Below, piece by piece: positions 46,784 through 57,690 of a stretch of 64,000 nt of DNA (positions within the stretch are counted from its first letter, which is position 1; every line of letters begins with the position of its first letter). This DNA comes from Lutjanus erythropterus (lineage: Eukaryota > Chordata > Actinopteri > Lutjaniformes > Lutjanidae). The notes under the pieces are model-generated. The model was not told the DNA's origin. It did not search any database and saw only the letters and a list, made by a program, of their open reading frames with translations. Position numbers and translations under genes: made by a program. The stretch covers positions 22,941,326 to 23,005,325 of the forward strand of contig CM034598.1 in the NCBI GenBank assembly GCA_020091685.1, given 5' to 3'.

Positions 46784-47960
46784 AGAAAAACGGAAAATCA
46801 ATAGCTCATTTTCTGCTTTTTTGTATAGGGATTCTGATGTTTGCTGAGATAAAGGTCGACAAGCCTCAGAGATCTCTTGCACTGTCTCAACTTGAACAAC
46901 CCTGAAATTGCTATTGTGTCCACGGCAATTTAAAACTGAGGAATCAGATTTTTTTCCTGGACCCTTTAATGTGTCTCACGGAAATAGGCTCAAATGTGTG
47001 TGTGTTTGTCTCCAGCCTTAATTCCTGAGCCAACATATGTCACTACACAACTTTATTTTTATTAATTTGTACTATTCATGCATATATTCCTCCAGAGGCC
47101 AGTCAAGAAACTTAAGTCTAAATTATATCCTTTATGACATAAACGATCAAAAAGCAAAACAAAACAAAAACTTTAAACAGTAATTGGAAGATAATGTGTT
47201 CACATAATCCGTTTTTATTATGTAACACATATGAATCACAGCAAGAAAAAAAAAAAGATGGATCCCGAGAAAAACCTCCACACAGCTGGTAAGGTGTGTC
47301 TAAGCTGTAAACATTAGATACACGATACAAGATATTTGAAGCGAAGCATCAAAAACACTGAAAACAGCTTGGATGGGAGGACCAACCAGATGTTTAAATC
47401 TTATATACAAATTACGATTGATGAGGGGATCTCTGTGAAGCAAAGCTATGGACCAAACTGGAACAATTTGCTTCTTGACTGACAAGGCAGTTAGAGGATA
47501 TTAACACATTCAGATCTGCCCTGTGATCACGATAACAGCAAATTATAGTTGCATCTGAATAAATGCACCAGATTCCGGCTTCAGCAACATGAATTGAAAA
47601 GAAAGAACGTTATACTACAAAACCACAGACACCTGTCACCTCAATAAAGGAAACCTGCTTTCTCTTAAGTTCTTTCTGTGTATTATGTTACAATGTTGGA
47701 CGTTCATATTAAACACGGCCAAAGTTTCAAATAATTGACATAATGTAAAAATAACCCCTTTGAGCAAAAATGCTTTAACTGCAATGTATACAATATTTTT
47801 TTCAACAATGAGTCAACATGAATTTATATGTTTTTGCTCCAAGCACAGAACACCCACCCAGTATTTGACCATTCAGGATTATATTCAGGGCATTTCCAGA
47901 CTAACTTACTGTGGTGGCCCAAGTGGGGCACTGACTTTTGCAGGGGTGGCAAGAAGTACA

Positions 47961-48007
47961 TGCACACATACACACACACACATACACACACACACTCACA
48001 TGCACAC
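47961..48007. repeat. (CA)n microsatellite, interrupted
   Basis: CA units interrupted by TA and TC, running from TGCACACATACACACA to CACTCACATGCACACC. Confidence 0.85.
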
Positions 48008-50269
48008 CTTAAGGTACCATTTCTCTAATTTAATTACTAGCATGACAGTATCTTACAGTTTCCTACATTCCTGTGCTTAAAATTTTTATTCAAAAGATAA
48101 ATAGTCCTGCCAATTACAACACAGCGGCTTCCATTCTTTATGCTTTAAGTCCTCAGAAATAAATTGTGCCTCCATTGTACCTTTTCTCTCAGGCTGTAAA
48201 TTCATCTGCCACACTCGCACACATCATGAAGAATACCTTACATCGTTATGATTTATTATTCTAGTAAATTAACCCTGAAAAATCTTAAAAGTAGGTTATA
48301 TACAAAAGAAAACAATGCGCATATAAAATGGCAAGCAACCAATCGTACTTGAGGATAATGGGGTGGCACTTGGGCTGGCCAGTCAAATTTTCAGGTTTGT
48401 TTAATACATCTGTGATGTTGCCCCCTTGATAGACTTCAGGGAAGTTGGCTTTTAGGGATGGGGTGTTTAAAGAGACAGGAGCTAAAACACCTTCTTTCAG
48501 ATGGAGGGTGAATTAAGCGGCTGCATGAAGAGCCAATATACAATAAATAAGGATGTTTTTAAACTCTGAATCATGCAGAGTTATACTAGCGGAATCGCAA
48601 AATAAAAATATAGAGTTGGGAAAGTATAATAGGCTAAAATCTTCAGTAATATGGATCATCCATCTGATGTGAAAATAGTTTCCTGCCTCCTATTTCAACA
48701 GAGCTGTCTGTCCCTTACCACACGCTCCCTGTTGTGTTCTCACAATAATTTGTAGGTTCAGAGGATGGTGTGATTATGTCCACAGGAGACTTCCACATCC
48801 ATCCTCACTTCCATCATTTCCCCCATTCAAAAGCGACAAGTGTCAAGTTCACAGCCTCCGATAATTAAGATGTTTTTTCGCAGCAGGAGGTGCTTGTCGA
48901 AATGGGTCGGAAACCTTAACCCGTGTCAGGGCTACTTCAGAAAGGAAAAAGTAGAACGTGTCTCTCTCCGGATGACACAGGAGCCGATAAACATTCAACA
49001 GACGGAAGGAAAAAAAAGTTTTCGTTATGAACCCGTGACAAAACTGTCCACTCCTCTGTAGATACCGTCAGTGCGAGGACTCATAAACTTGAGTGTTTGT
49101 GATGGAGGATGAGGAGTAGTGTGTTGATGGGGAAAGAGCTTGTATGATCAACCAACCCATTCCGTGTAAACATTAAATAAATAAAATCATAAACCACTCT
49201 GCTCTGTTAGCTATGGGTGGCTATTTCAACTTAGATCTGTGTTTGTTTCTTCAAGGTTGTACCATGCAGAATTAAACATTACACCATCAATCAGCACAAC
49301 CAAGAGAGCGTGTATTGAATTATGCCGTGTATTTAATTTTATATCCCAGATTCTGTTTTTGTTGAAACCGCGCAAGAAAGATGCTGATCCAATTTCTGAG
49401 GCCATATTTTGTGCTGCTGATGCTCTAGATTTAAAGAAAAACCCATTGTGATACTGTTGAATGAACTGAATATATCATAAGTTTAATATTACATGCTTCA
49501 TAAGGGCACTATTCTTGTAGACTTATTGAATTGAATAGCATTAAATTATAGGGTTGCTTATGATAGCCTGCATTATGTGGTGTAACATGAATAAAAATCT
49601 CACTTGTACATAAATACAGCACCACTGGCCTCGCACACATTAACTATCATGAAGATTGGGTCCGTAAAGTATGAAATAAGATAAATTCTATATTTTTTGT
49701 TTTTGTTTAACAAACCTCATGAAAAGACCAAAAGAAGCAACGTGTTAATCTGTGTCTCAGTGATTTCTTACTCCCTACCTTTCTCTGTTTGTGGTCCTCA
49801 CCTCCAAATATATACATAGCTCCATTTTTCTTGCTTGCTTAATTTCATTTTGCAGCACCTCGCTTGTACATTCAGATTGTGATATTTACATAATGATTCA
49901 AACACTTAAATTACCATTTTTTGCGTAGTTAACAACTGAAACAGAGCATTTTGGGCAATAAAAGGACAGGTGTTTTTCTTCTTTTTTTTTTTATTTAAGC
50001 ATTGCTTTTCTACTGACCGATGGACATAGTATACAAAACCAAAAACTTTCCCTGTGCATTCCCATGAATAATGGGATATTTCATTTTTTGGGTTTATGTT
50101 AGACCCCTGTTTTTTGCTGGTATCTGACTTGTTGTATTATAGTGGTGAATGTTGTAGTTTTAATATTTTTGATGAACATTGTACGTAGACTACTAACTAA
50201 GTGAAATATTTAAAATGCATTTGAATGATTTGGTTTTATAATATTGTACCACATGATGCAGGCTATATT

Positions 50270-50408
50270 ATCAAATTCACATGTAGCTTTACTTAACCAA
50301 ACTATTTTTCCCCAGGGTAGCTTTGCTGCAGTTCAGCTCCTGCCAGTGTGAAAGTAATTGGTTGCTTGCAAAGCTAAGCTTTCAAAGTAGCTTCCCCAAC
50401 ACTGGGAA
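50270..50408. mobile_element. Fragment of a CAGTGTTGGGGAAGC-ended fish repeat
   Basis: The right side ends AAGTAGCTTCCCCAACACTGG, the complement of the familiar CAGTGTTGGGGAAGCTACTT terminus of a teleost MITE. The preceding GCTTTGCAAGCAACC-type sequence and CCCCAGGGTAGCTTTGC fit the same family. The other terminus is not recognised. Confidence 0.5.
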
Positions 50409-52139
50409 TAAAATATACAGTATCAGGCTTTGGATACACAGACAGTACTTGTCAGTAGCATCGGTTCATTTCTGTTTTTGTCTTCATGTTGTTTGTTAAC
50501 AAGAAAAATATAGAATATCACCAGCCTCACCCTTTTTACAAGAGAGTCCATAAAATATTCTGCGATGTGGTTATATTGTGTTAGTTTTGAGGCTTAAAGT
50601 GACTTGCATATGATGAATTGTGTTCTCCTATAATGATACATCAATCATTTGTTTGTACATATACCTGATGAAGAACATCAATAACTGATGGGCAGTGCAT
50701 TTTTAAATCTATTGGATAATCAATTTAGCGCCAAACTATGATGCTAAACATGAATAAAAGAATACACATACAGAAAACATATCTCATTTGCGATAATATT
50801 AAAAATGATGTATATGCTGTGTACAAATACTGCAGGATAATGGAAGGTAATGCAGCAGGCTGAATGGCAAAGCACCTGTAGCTGTAAACCCACCTGTTGT
50901 ATGTGATTATTTGTGACATTGATGGCATAAGGACTGGAACCACATAACAGATGCTTCCATCTAACCAGTCTGTTGGGCTACTAATGAATCACAAAGCCCT
51001 TGAATGCTAAGTGGCATTTGAGAAGTCCCAGGGTATGAATGTTTTTTTTTAAAGTCTGAACGTTTTTCCCAGTGCACCTGCACTATGACAGCTAGATTCC
51101 TCTCTTCCAGCGGCTCATATGGGCAGCTTGTCGAATGTGTGGTGAGGGATTTTATGCATATTACATGTTTGGTCATATTTAACCAAAAATTGCCAAACTG
51201 GAAACCTCCAGCCATGTTGATTTCCTGTCAATCACAGTACCTACCTAAAGTGACTGGTGGGGATGCTGGAGATCTTTTATCTGAATAAGCAGCATCCTTG
51301 TGCCCCCTACAATTGACTTGCACACATCAGCTGTTGTCTGCTGTGATCAATTACCTCAGATGAAAGTGACAAGGCTACTGCACCTTTACAGTGCAGCATT
51401 TCCTACGCGATCCTCAGCCCAAGGAGTGATGGGATGTCTCTGTCAGCAAATCTATCTCTTGAAATTCAGGCCTCTCAGCTGTGACACATGCTCAAACAGC
51501 AACAGAGATGTGACTACGGTATGGAAGAGAGGTGTCAGTTATTGAATGACCCCCTCATATATTGGTGGAAAAGAATGAGGTGTCAGAACAAAAGTGGTAA
51601 TAGACTGGAATACATTAAATGATGTGGAGTGTCCACCGGACTGGAACCAATTCTGCCCGTTTCTTTAAGGCTCAGTTGGCCGAGAATCAGCGGCGGAGAG
51701 CGAACCAGTGTGTGAAGTTTAGGGGATTATGAGAGGAATGAAAATTGAAATGTAAACAAAGCCGTGTGCTCAAAATCGTCTTTGATTTCATCTGTATTTG
51801 GGTGTCAAATGAGAAACAAAATGATTTGGTAACACTCTATGTTAAACATCATTAATAAATGGTAAATTGATATTTAAAGCTACCACAAGGAGTTTTTAAC
51901 AGTCTCAGTTTAACACTGATGCCTCTAGATGACCTACAGAAGCAAACAAGACCATCAACAAGAAGAATGACTTTTTATATATAGTTATTTTTAATGTCTG
52001 CCATTGGGTTTGATTCTACATGAAATCAGATGAGACAAGGCAGTGTTTACATTTTATCAGGCAAGAGTACCAGTTAAAGAGAAGCCAGAGAACATTTTTA
52101 TTTTGATCATTTGGATTTAATATTTTGTGGTTGTTATGG
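50409..52139. other. Non-coding DNA, nothing recognised
   Basis: No gene or recurring repeat is visible. Short palindromic ATTAATAAATGG sequence at about 51847-51880 may be a MITE remnant. Confidence 0.45.
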
Positions 52140-52770
52140 TAGAAACACTGCCACTTTTGTCAACAAAAAATAAAATAATTAAATAATACAAGTAAAGATA
52201 ACTCTTCTATCTTATACTTACAGCACAAAACCAGCATTACAGTACTTTACACAAAAAACACAATAAAAAATGAATAAACAGGCAGGCATTAGGAATAAAA
52301 GAGGAGTGAAACTTAAAAACAATGGATGATTGAAAACCATACATAGAATGCCAAGGATAAAAACAACAATTTGTGCAATAAAACTTAAATAAATACACCC
52401 TAATGTTGAAAATTAAAATTAAAAGAAAACTTTTAAAACTTTTAAAGTTTTTTTTTTTTTGTTTAAATAAAAATAAGTCTTAAATGTTATTTAAAAGAAG
52501 AAACTGATTTAGCAGGCTAGATCTCCTCAGGCGTCTCAGACCACAGCTGAAGAGCTCTGACAGAAAATGCTCAGTCTCCTTTAAACGTGAGTTGGGAAAA
52601 GTCAGCAGGTTCCTGCCTGAGGATCTGAGGCTGTGCTCTGTTTGATAGGAGGACAGGAGTTCAGATAAATATTTTGGGGCCGGGTCATGAAGGGCTTTAA
52701 AAGTAATAACTGAAAACTTAAAATCACTTCTAAAGCAAATTGGTAGCCAGTGCAAGGTCATTAAAATATA
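52140..52770 (-). pseudogene. L2-like LINE, 3' end of ORF2 and tail (minus)
   Basis: The minus strand from about 52765 reads LALHWLPICFRSDFKFSVIT, FKALHDPAPKYLSELLSSY, SLRSSGRNLLTFPNSRLK, the hallmark C-terminal region of L2-type ORF2. A one-base shift at the RLK then leads to KGD-stop-AFSVRALQLW and, after further stops, PAKSVSSFK, the usual end of this ORF. The TGA in place of an arginine CGA fits CpG decay. The A/T-rich stretch down to about 52140, with GTAAAGTACTGTAATGC read on minus, is consistent with the 3' untranslated end. The rest of ORF2 is missing. Confidence 0.8.
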
Positions 52771-52829
52771 GTAATATGTTCTTTTTTCTTGTTTCTTTGT
52801 TAGGAGTCAACAATGAGATGAGATGTTTT

Positions 52830-52935
52830 TTGTATTTATGTATTTTCATGTATATACTATTGTGTTTGGTGTGGAGCCCAGGAAGAATTAGACTGCAGCT
52901 AATGGAAATCCTCATAAATGAAATGAAATCAGTTA
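52830..52935 (+). mobile_element. LINE 3' terminal fragment (GCCCAGGAAGA...GCAGCTAATGG type)
   Basis: GGAGCCCAGGAAGAATTAGA then CTGCAGCTAATGGAAATCC and CATAAATGAAATGAAATC match the 3' terminal sequence of a teleost LINE whose copies end ...CAGCTAATGGGGATCCTAATAAA. It lies back to back with the minus-strand LINE remnant at 52140-52770. Confidence 0.5.
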
Positions 52936-53693
52936 AAACTTTATAAGAGCCATCTAAATAATGTTTTACAAATGATTTACAAACTAATTATTAATCATGA
53001 TGCAGTTGTGGTCGTCTTTTATTAACTATGATACAGTACATCATTTACAAGCTTATTATTTTGTATCACACAATCTAATGATTAAAAAACATAAATTTAC
53101 TATAATTAATTAACACAATTATGATTTCATTGTTTGTTGACTGTTAACTAAAGTTTAATTTTTGCCATTCATTAATGATGGTCATTATGTGTCACCAGAA
53201 ATTTGAATTATTTTTTAGTCAGCAAAGATTAATTATATAGTACAATTGCAAAATATGTGCTACCTACTGTGTAAATTAAGAATACAGGAAAATCTGAAAG
53301 AATTGCAGTTATAAGGATTACATAATAGATGTATTATAGAGCAAATAAACATAGCCATCAATTAATCAAATCTTTCAAAATATTTATATGGTTATTTACC
53401 TTTTGGACATTATTTTAAAATATATATTTGCTTTGAATACAAATGTGTTAGTAATTTGCAACAATTGATAAGCTTGACACTTCAAAGTGCAGATGGAAAA
53501 GGGGGGGGAAAAAAGCTGCCATCCACTTGCTAAGCCTTTTAAAAGAAAAAAAATGTCACAGGTTTATTATCTCACACATTTGCATGTTGAAGCTAGACCT
53601 AAGCTTCACTGCATCATCATTATGGAAACATAATGTGACTCTTATTTCCTGACATTTCAAAAGATTTCAAAGTACATCTATGCCCCTCCCCAT

Positions 53694-53724
<31 letters not shown>

Positions 53725-54759
53725 GCGCGCATTCCACACGCATCCATGCTCTCCAGTCGAGTAAATCTCATAGCATCGGCTGTGAAAGCTGCTGGGATCT
53801 GCTATTTTGTTCTCTTTGGGATTGCTGCCTCTTCCCACTTGATCCAAACAGTCAGCTTAGGGAGCTTGTGGCACACAGGCGTACAAGTTGCCAAGGAGCT
53901 GTCACAGAGATGTCCGCACAAAGGATTTCTGCTGCAGACTAGCGGAGTTTGATATACAGAACAGCAGTTTCCCTCGGCATTTGAATGTACATAGCGGTAG
54001 GGGGTGATCCAATTGCAGCCCCAGGAAATGCTGAATTTTATACCACAAACCCAGTTTAGTAACAAAATGACAGCCTGAGAAATAAACGGGTGTCGATGAA
54101 GTACAAGATGTAGCTTGACAACACTGACAACAGGATTTATTTAGCAGAAAACAGTTGATATCCGATGCCATGCAAATAAAAATCAGGCGGGAACCAGGAG
54201 GAGGCAGTTGGGGATCATAACACGGTTATCATGTATTTTTCAACCCGGCATAGACGGGGTGATAAACAAGTATATAGGAAGAAAAAAAGACAACAACACA
54301 GTAAGACAGGATTTGAAATATTTTGAACTCATGGGTGCACATCTCATTACAACTTGGACTGAAATTCAGTCCTGAACTTATCTGCTGCTGTGTCTATTTT
54401 AATTGCAGCTTGTGCTTATTAAGTGGACTTTTGCAACGAGTGCCCACTACGAAAAACAGGCTGGTTTTAGCTCCACTTCCTACGCTACTTCATGCTATTT
54501 ACAAGGTTCATTATTAGAACATGGGTCAGCTCAATTTATATGAATTATTCACGTTAATACCCTCTGCTCGTAGTGGTCCTTCAAGACGCAGACTGTTAAA
54601 CCAAACTCCATTTTAAAAGCAAGTGTTTTATGCCAGGAAGATGTTTTCACTTAGACTCTTCTTGATCACTTTGATGTACAGGCACACATGTAATTTATTT
54701 AAGAACCTGATTACGCCCCCCTTTGTTGAGTTTGCCACAGATGTACAGTACAGATATCG
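52936..54759. other. Non-coding DNA, contains CA/CG tract and a candidate conserved block
   Basis: No gene is recognised. 52940-53470 is very AT-rich. The block at about 53950-54230 is repeat-free and holds an octamer-like CATGCAAATAA near 54170 next to GGCGGGAA; it may be regulatory, but this rests on motif appearance only. Confidence 0.4.
53692..53730. repeat. (CA)n(CG)n microsatellite
   Basis: About fourteen CA units run directly into four CG units. Alternating purine-pyrimidine tracts of this kind can adopt left-handed DNA. Spurious frames read Thr-His or Val-Cys repeats across it. Confidence 0.9.
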
Positions 54760-55095
54760 ACTGGCACAGAACTGCAGTGCTTGTTTTCACCTGACAAAAG
54801 TGACATATGAGCTTTATACCACTTAGCAGGATAGATATAGGAGACATAAAATGTGTTGTGCTTATGTGTGAATTATTTCCAAAGTTGAGCTGGCTTCTAT
54901 TAAATACATATTTTCAAGTATATAATTCACTGATTGGCGCATAATTAATTGACCTGCCCAGCACTACAGTATTTGTTCTCATTAGACAAAAGTGACATAT
55001 GTGGTTTGTACCACTTCACAGGATAAGTAGGGATTGGGGGGGGCGGACATAAAAACTTGTTGTGTTTATGTGAGACTTATTTCAAAAGGCCTATA
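54760..55095. repeat. ~190-bp direct tandem duplication
   Basis: 54770-54895 and 54955-55085 align as direct repeats: both have ACAAAAGTGACATATG, then TTTATACCACTT or TTTGTACCACTT, AGGATA, GACATAAAA, TTGTTGTG or TGTTGTG, TTATGTG, and TTATTTC. The period is about 190 bp. The second unit carries a G-rich insertion at about 55035-55045. The pair ends at the left border of GC-rich repeat R4. Confidence 0.75.
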
Positions 55096-55800
55096 TTAAC
55101 TCTTTCCTCACCTTTTTTAATAAAGCTGCGAGCCATCGCCAGCTTTTTTGACAAAATTCACAGATTTTTCAACACCCCCAGAATATTCAGTTCTATTAAT
55201 ATGTTAACCTGGAAACAACAGACTTCACTGTTGGTTGTTTGCATCAAAAAAATCACTTTTTATGTGTGTAACATCACTGTCACCAGTGTTGCTAACATTA
55301 GCTGTGTGTGTGTCTTGCGCCCCCGTCCAAAACACTGTCTGAGAGGCCCAGGGACAGTGCTCTCTGCCCCAGCTGCGGGGCAGGTCCCAAGGGCTGTGGG
55401 GAAAGCAGCCTCACTGCGTCCTGGCTGTTGTGGAGGTCCAGGGACTGCAACATCATGGCGCTCTCTGACCCGGCTGCAGTGTGACTCCCAGGGGCTGCGG
55501 TGTGAGCAGCCCTGCTGTGTCCTGGCTGCTGTGGAGGTCCGACGACTGCAGCAGGAGCAGCCCCGCCCTGCGCCCGGGCTCTGAGGCCAGTCCACAATGC
55601 TCTCTGACCACTGGATCTGCAGCTGTTGTAAGACAGATAAAACCATCTTCTTCTTCTGCTGCTGCTCAATTCCAGTGGTTCCCTTCTTCGAGAGACAATT
55701 TTTTGTCAAGTGATGCATCACGGCCTCATAGTGAAAGCAGCAGGGGAAGCATTGTGGCTTAAATGACGAAATATCTCGTCAATGGTGGGGAAAGACTTCA
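55096..55800 (+). mobile_element. GC-rich TTAA-type repeat family R4, copy 2 (both ends)
   Basis: Starts TTAACTCTTTCCTCACC at 55096 and ends, read inward, TGAAGTCTTTCCCCACC at 55800, a ~17-bp terminal inverted repeat beginning at TTAA or a one-base variant. The left half is AT-rich and shared with 35342-35600. The right half (55315-55600) is strongly GC-rich, with repeated CTGGCTGCTGTGGAGGTCC and GGGACTGCAG units. Opposing open frames of 175 and 153 codons result from this GC-rich part and show no transposase motif. TTAA ends suggest piggyBac-type mobilisation, by inference. Confidence 0.68.
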
Positions 55801-57429
55801 CTTACATAATTTATTTCATCTATAATTTATTGGTGAGGGTGTTCATATTGGACATGTACCCTTCGGATCAGTGCCCAAGCCTATACTACAACTGAATCTG
55901 TAGTCCTTTTTTAATCACAGTTCAAAAATTATCTTTCTTTCCATCTGATTATTAATAGTAACACAGCCCTGATGATTGTGTTTATTTTGTTCCCGTCAGT
56001 ATGCCCTCTTGATTACTGGCACACCAGTCATTCAGTTTGGACAGGTTTGGTTCAAGTGTTGAAAAACTCCAGAGTGAATCTTCAGCCGCTGTCCATCTAA
56101 TGGCATCAGAGGCTTGAGCGAACCCCCCGACCACAGACAGCACTCAATCAGTCTGAGCCTTCAAACTGACCTTGCTCTGCAATCATCTAGCTACAGGGGA
56201 TTAGGCAATCACTCAAACCACCTGGAAAGGACTGTTTGTTCACATCCTCCAGCCTCCATCATATCACAGAGATACGTCAAAGTTCCTTTTTTTCCCTTTT
56301 AAGCTCCAGGATTCATCAATATCTCTCTGATGAAGGAGCAACCCCAGTGTTTCATACAAACAAATTTACAGTGTCAATTGTTCGCTTATCCCTCTCATTT
56401 TTTTAGATAGAGGCCTGCCAATGCACTCCTAATTGGACATTGTTGCTTGATTATATCTATTATACAATCAGGATAATGAGGAACTTCACAAGAGACATTC
56501 AGCCTCGCCTGCTTTTGGCAATAGCACATACAGAATATCAAGTTTGCTCATTACTGTACATCTTTTTTTTTCTCTCTTAGTTTCTCATAATTGTTTGCCT
56601 TTGTAATTGCAGCAGTCTTCAAAAGCAGTCCTGCTTTTTGACACTTATTCCCACCACAGGGAGGATGTCATGGAAGTGTCCCTCCCTCCTCCCCCCAACA
56701 GCATCATCAGGTCGCTTTGTGACAATTATTCCCCCTTCTGCTCCCAGTGGCTTTCATACTTTACAGTTTGCTCTTTTATTGCAAATGAGACGATCAAACA
56801 CATACAGTATCATGACTGAAGATTGCAGATATTATTCTGTTTTTTTTCTTCTCGCCTTTATGGTTTTGCGTGGTGTCATTTTTGGTTTTATTTTCATAAA
56901 CATACCCAGAATGTGGTAAATGCAAACTGTGCAAAGGATGACAAATAATATCAAAAGTCTGACTAATTGATTCCCCTTGAAATGGTTAAAAACATCAATG
57001 TTAGCTTGTTTTTTTCAATGTAAATGTCATGTGGAGAGTAGAACAACATTCAGGATTGCAATGTGTGTCAGAAAGGACATGTGTCTTTCAGTGGAAGCAC
57101 TTGCAGCGATCGGCATCAAATGAAAAGTGTGGCTGTGCTTTTAATTCATTCCTTTCATTAAAGTACTTGCTCACTTGATATAGCGTTCAGCGAGGCATTG
57201 CTGAATGGCTGAATGGAACCACATCAGGGCTAAGCGCATAGCACAGATGTAGAGTAGCTGGAAAAAGTGAAGGAACGTGTACAACAACTGACATGTTTTT
57301 AGCACTGCGGTATGGGAAAGTAGAAGGTTGAAAATATATTCAGCACTTCCATAGAAACTAGATATTTTGTTCTTATTTGCAAGAGCAGATTTAGTCATTT
57401 TTGAGCCTAAGGCAAATACAGGTATGGGG
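55801..57429. other. Non-coding DNA, nothing recognised
   Basis: No gene or recurring repeat is visible. Confidence 0.45.
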
Positions 57430-57690
57430 TCTCTCCAGTTCCCTTGTTTGCCGCCCTTTTTTCAATCCTTGCATAAATACAAGTCATAAAAATACACTTT
57501 TATTTAAGGTTAAGAGCTGAGAATGAATTAAACGGTCTCACAGCCTTGGGAAAAGAAGCAGTTTTAAAGTTAGGTGGTGGGGCATTGGATAGTTCTGCAT
57601 CTCTTGCCAGCAGGGCGAACAGGCTGTGGCTGGGGTGGGTATTGTCTTTTAGTATCCTCCTGCTTCCCCCCTTTTAAACCACTACTGGGG
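57430..57690 (-). pseudogene. LINE ORF2 C-terminal remnant (minus)
   Basis: On minus from about 57655: KDNTHPSHSLFALLARDAEL, then NAPPPNFKTASFPKAVRPFN, ending at a stop at 57500-57502. Related fish LINE proteins carry the same arrangement (D-x-HPSHGLF-x-LLPSG, later R-x-NSFFPQAVRLLN) at the end of ORF2. Only the last ~50 codons are recognisable. The remaining sequence to about 57430 would be the 3' untranslated part. The family resembles that of the fragment at 42690, though the two pieces do not overlap, so this cannot be tested here. Confidence 0.6.

Larger units (their letters stand above)
46519..50269. other. Non-coding DNA with simple repeats
   Basis: About 3.7 kb without a recognised gene. 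It contains a run of 14 G at 46770-46783 and a CA-rich microsatellite at about 47961-48007. The frames at 47760-48080 derive partly from the CA run. No repeat family seen elsewhere in the window recurs. Confidence 0.5.

Noticed and set aside
54440-54580. Short element with CCACTACGA / TCGTAGTGG ends
   Set aside because: The inverted match is only about 10-12 bp and nothing else supports an element.
55057-55721. Overlapping open frames of 175 codons (plus) and 153 and 123 codons (minus)
   Set aside because: All lie in the GC-rich part of repeat R4, are antisense to one another, are alanine/glutamine/arginine-biased and show no domain.
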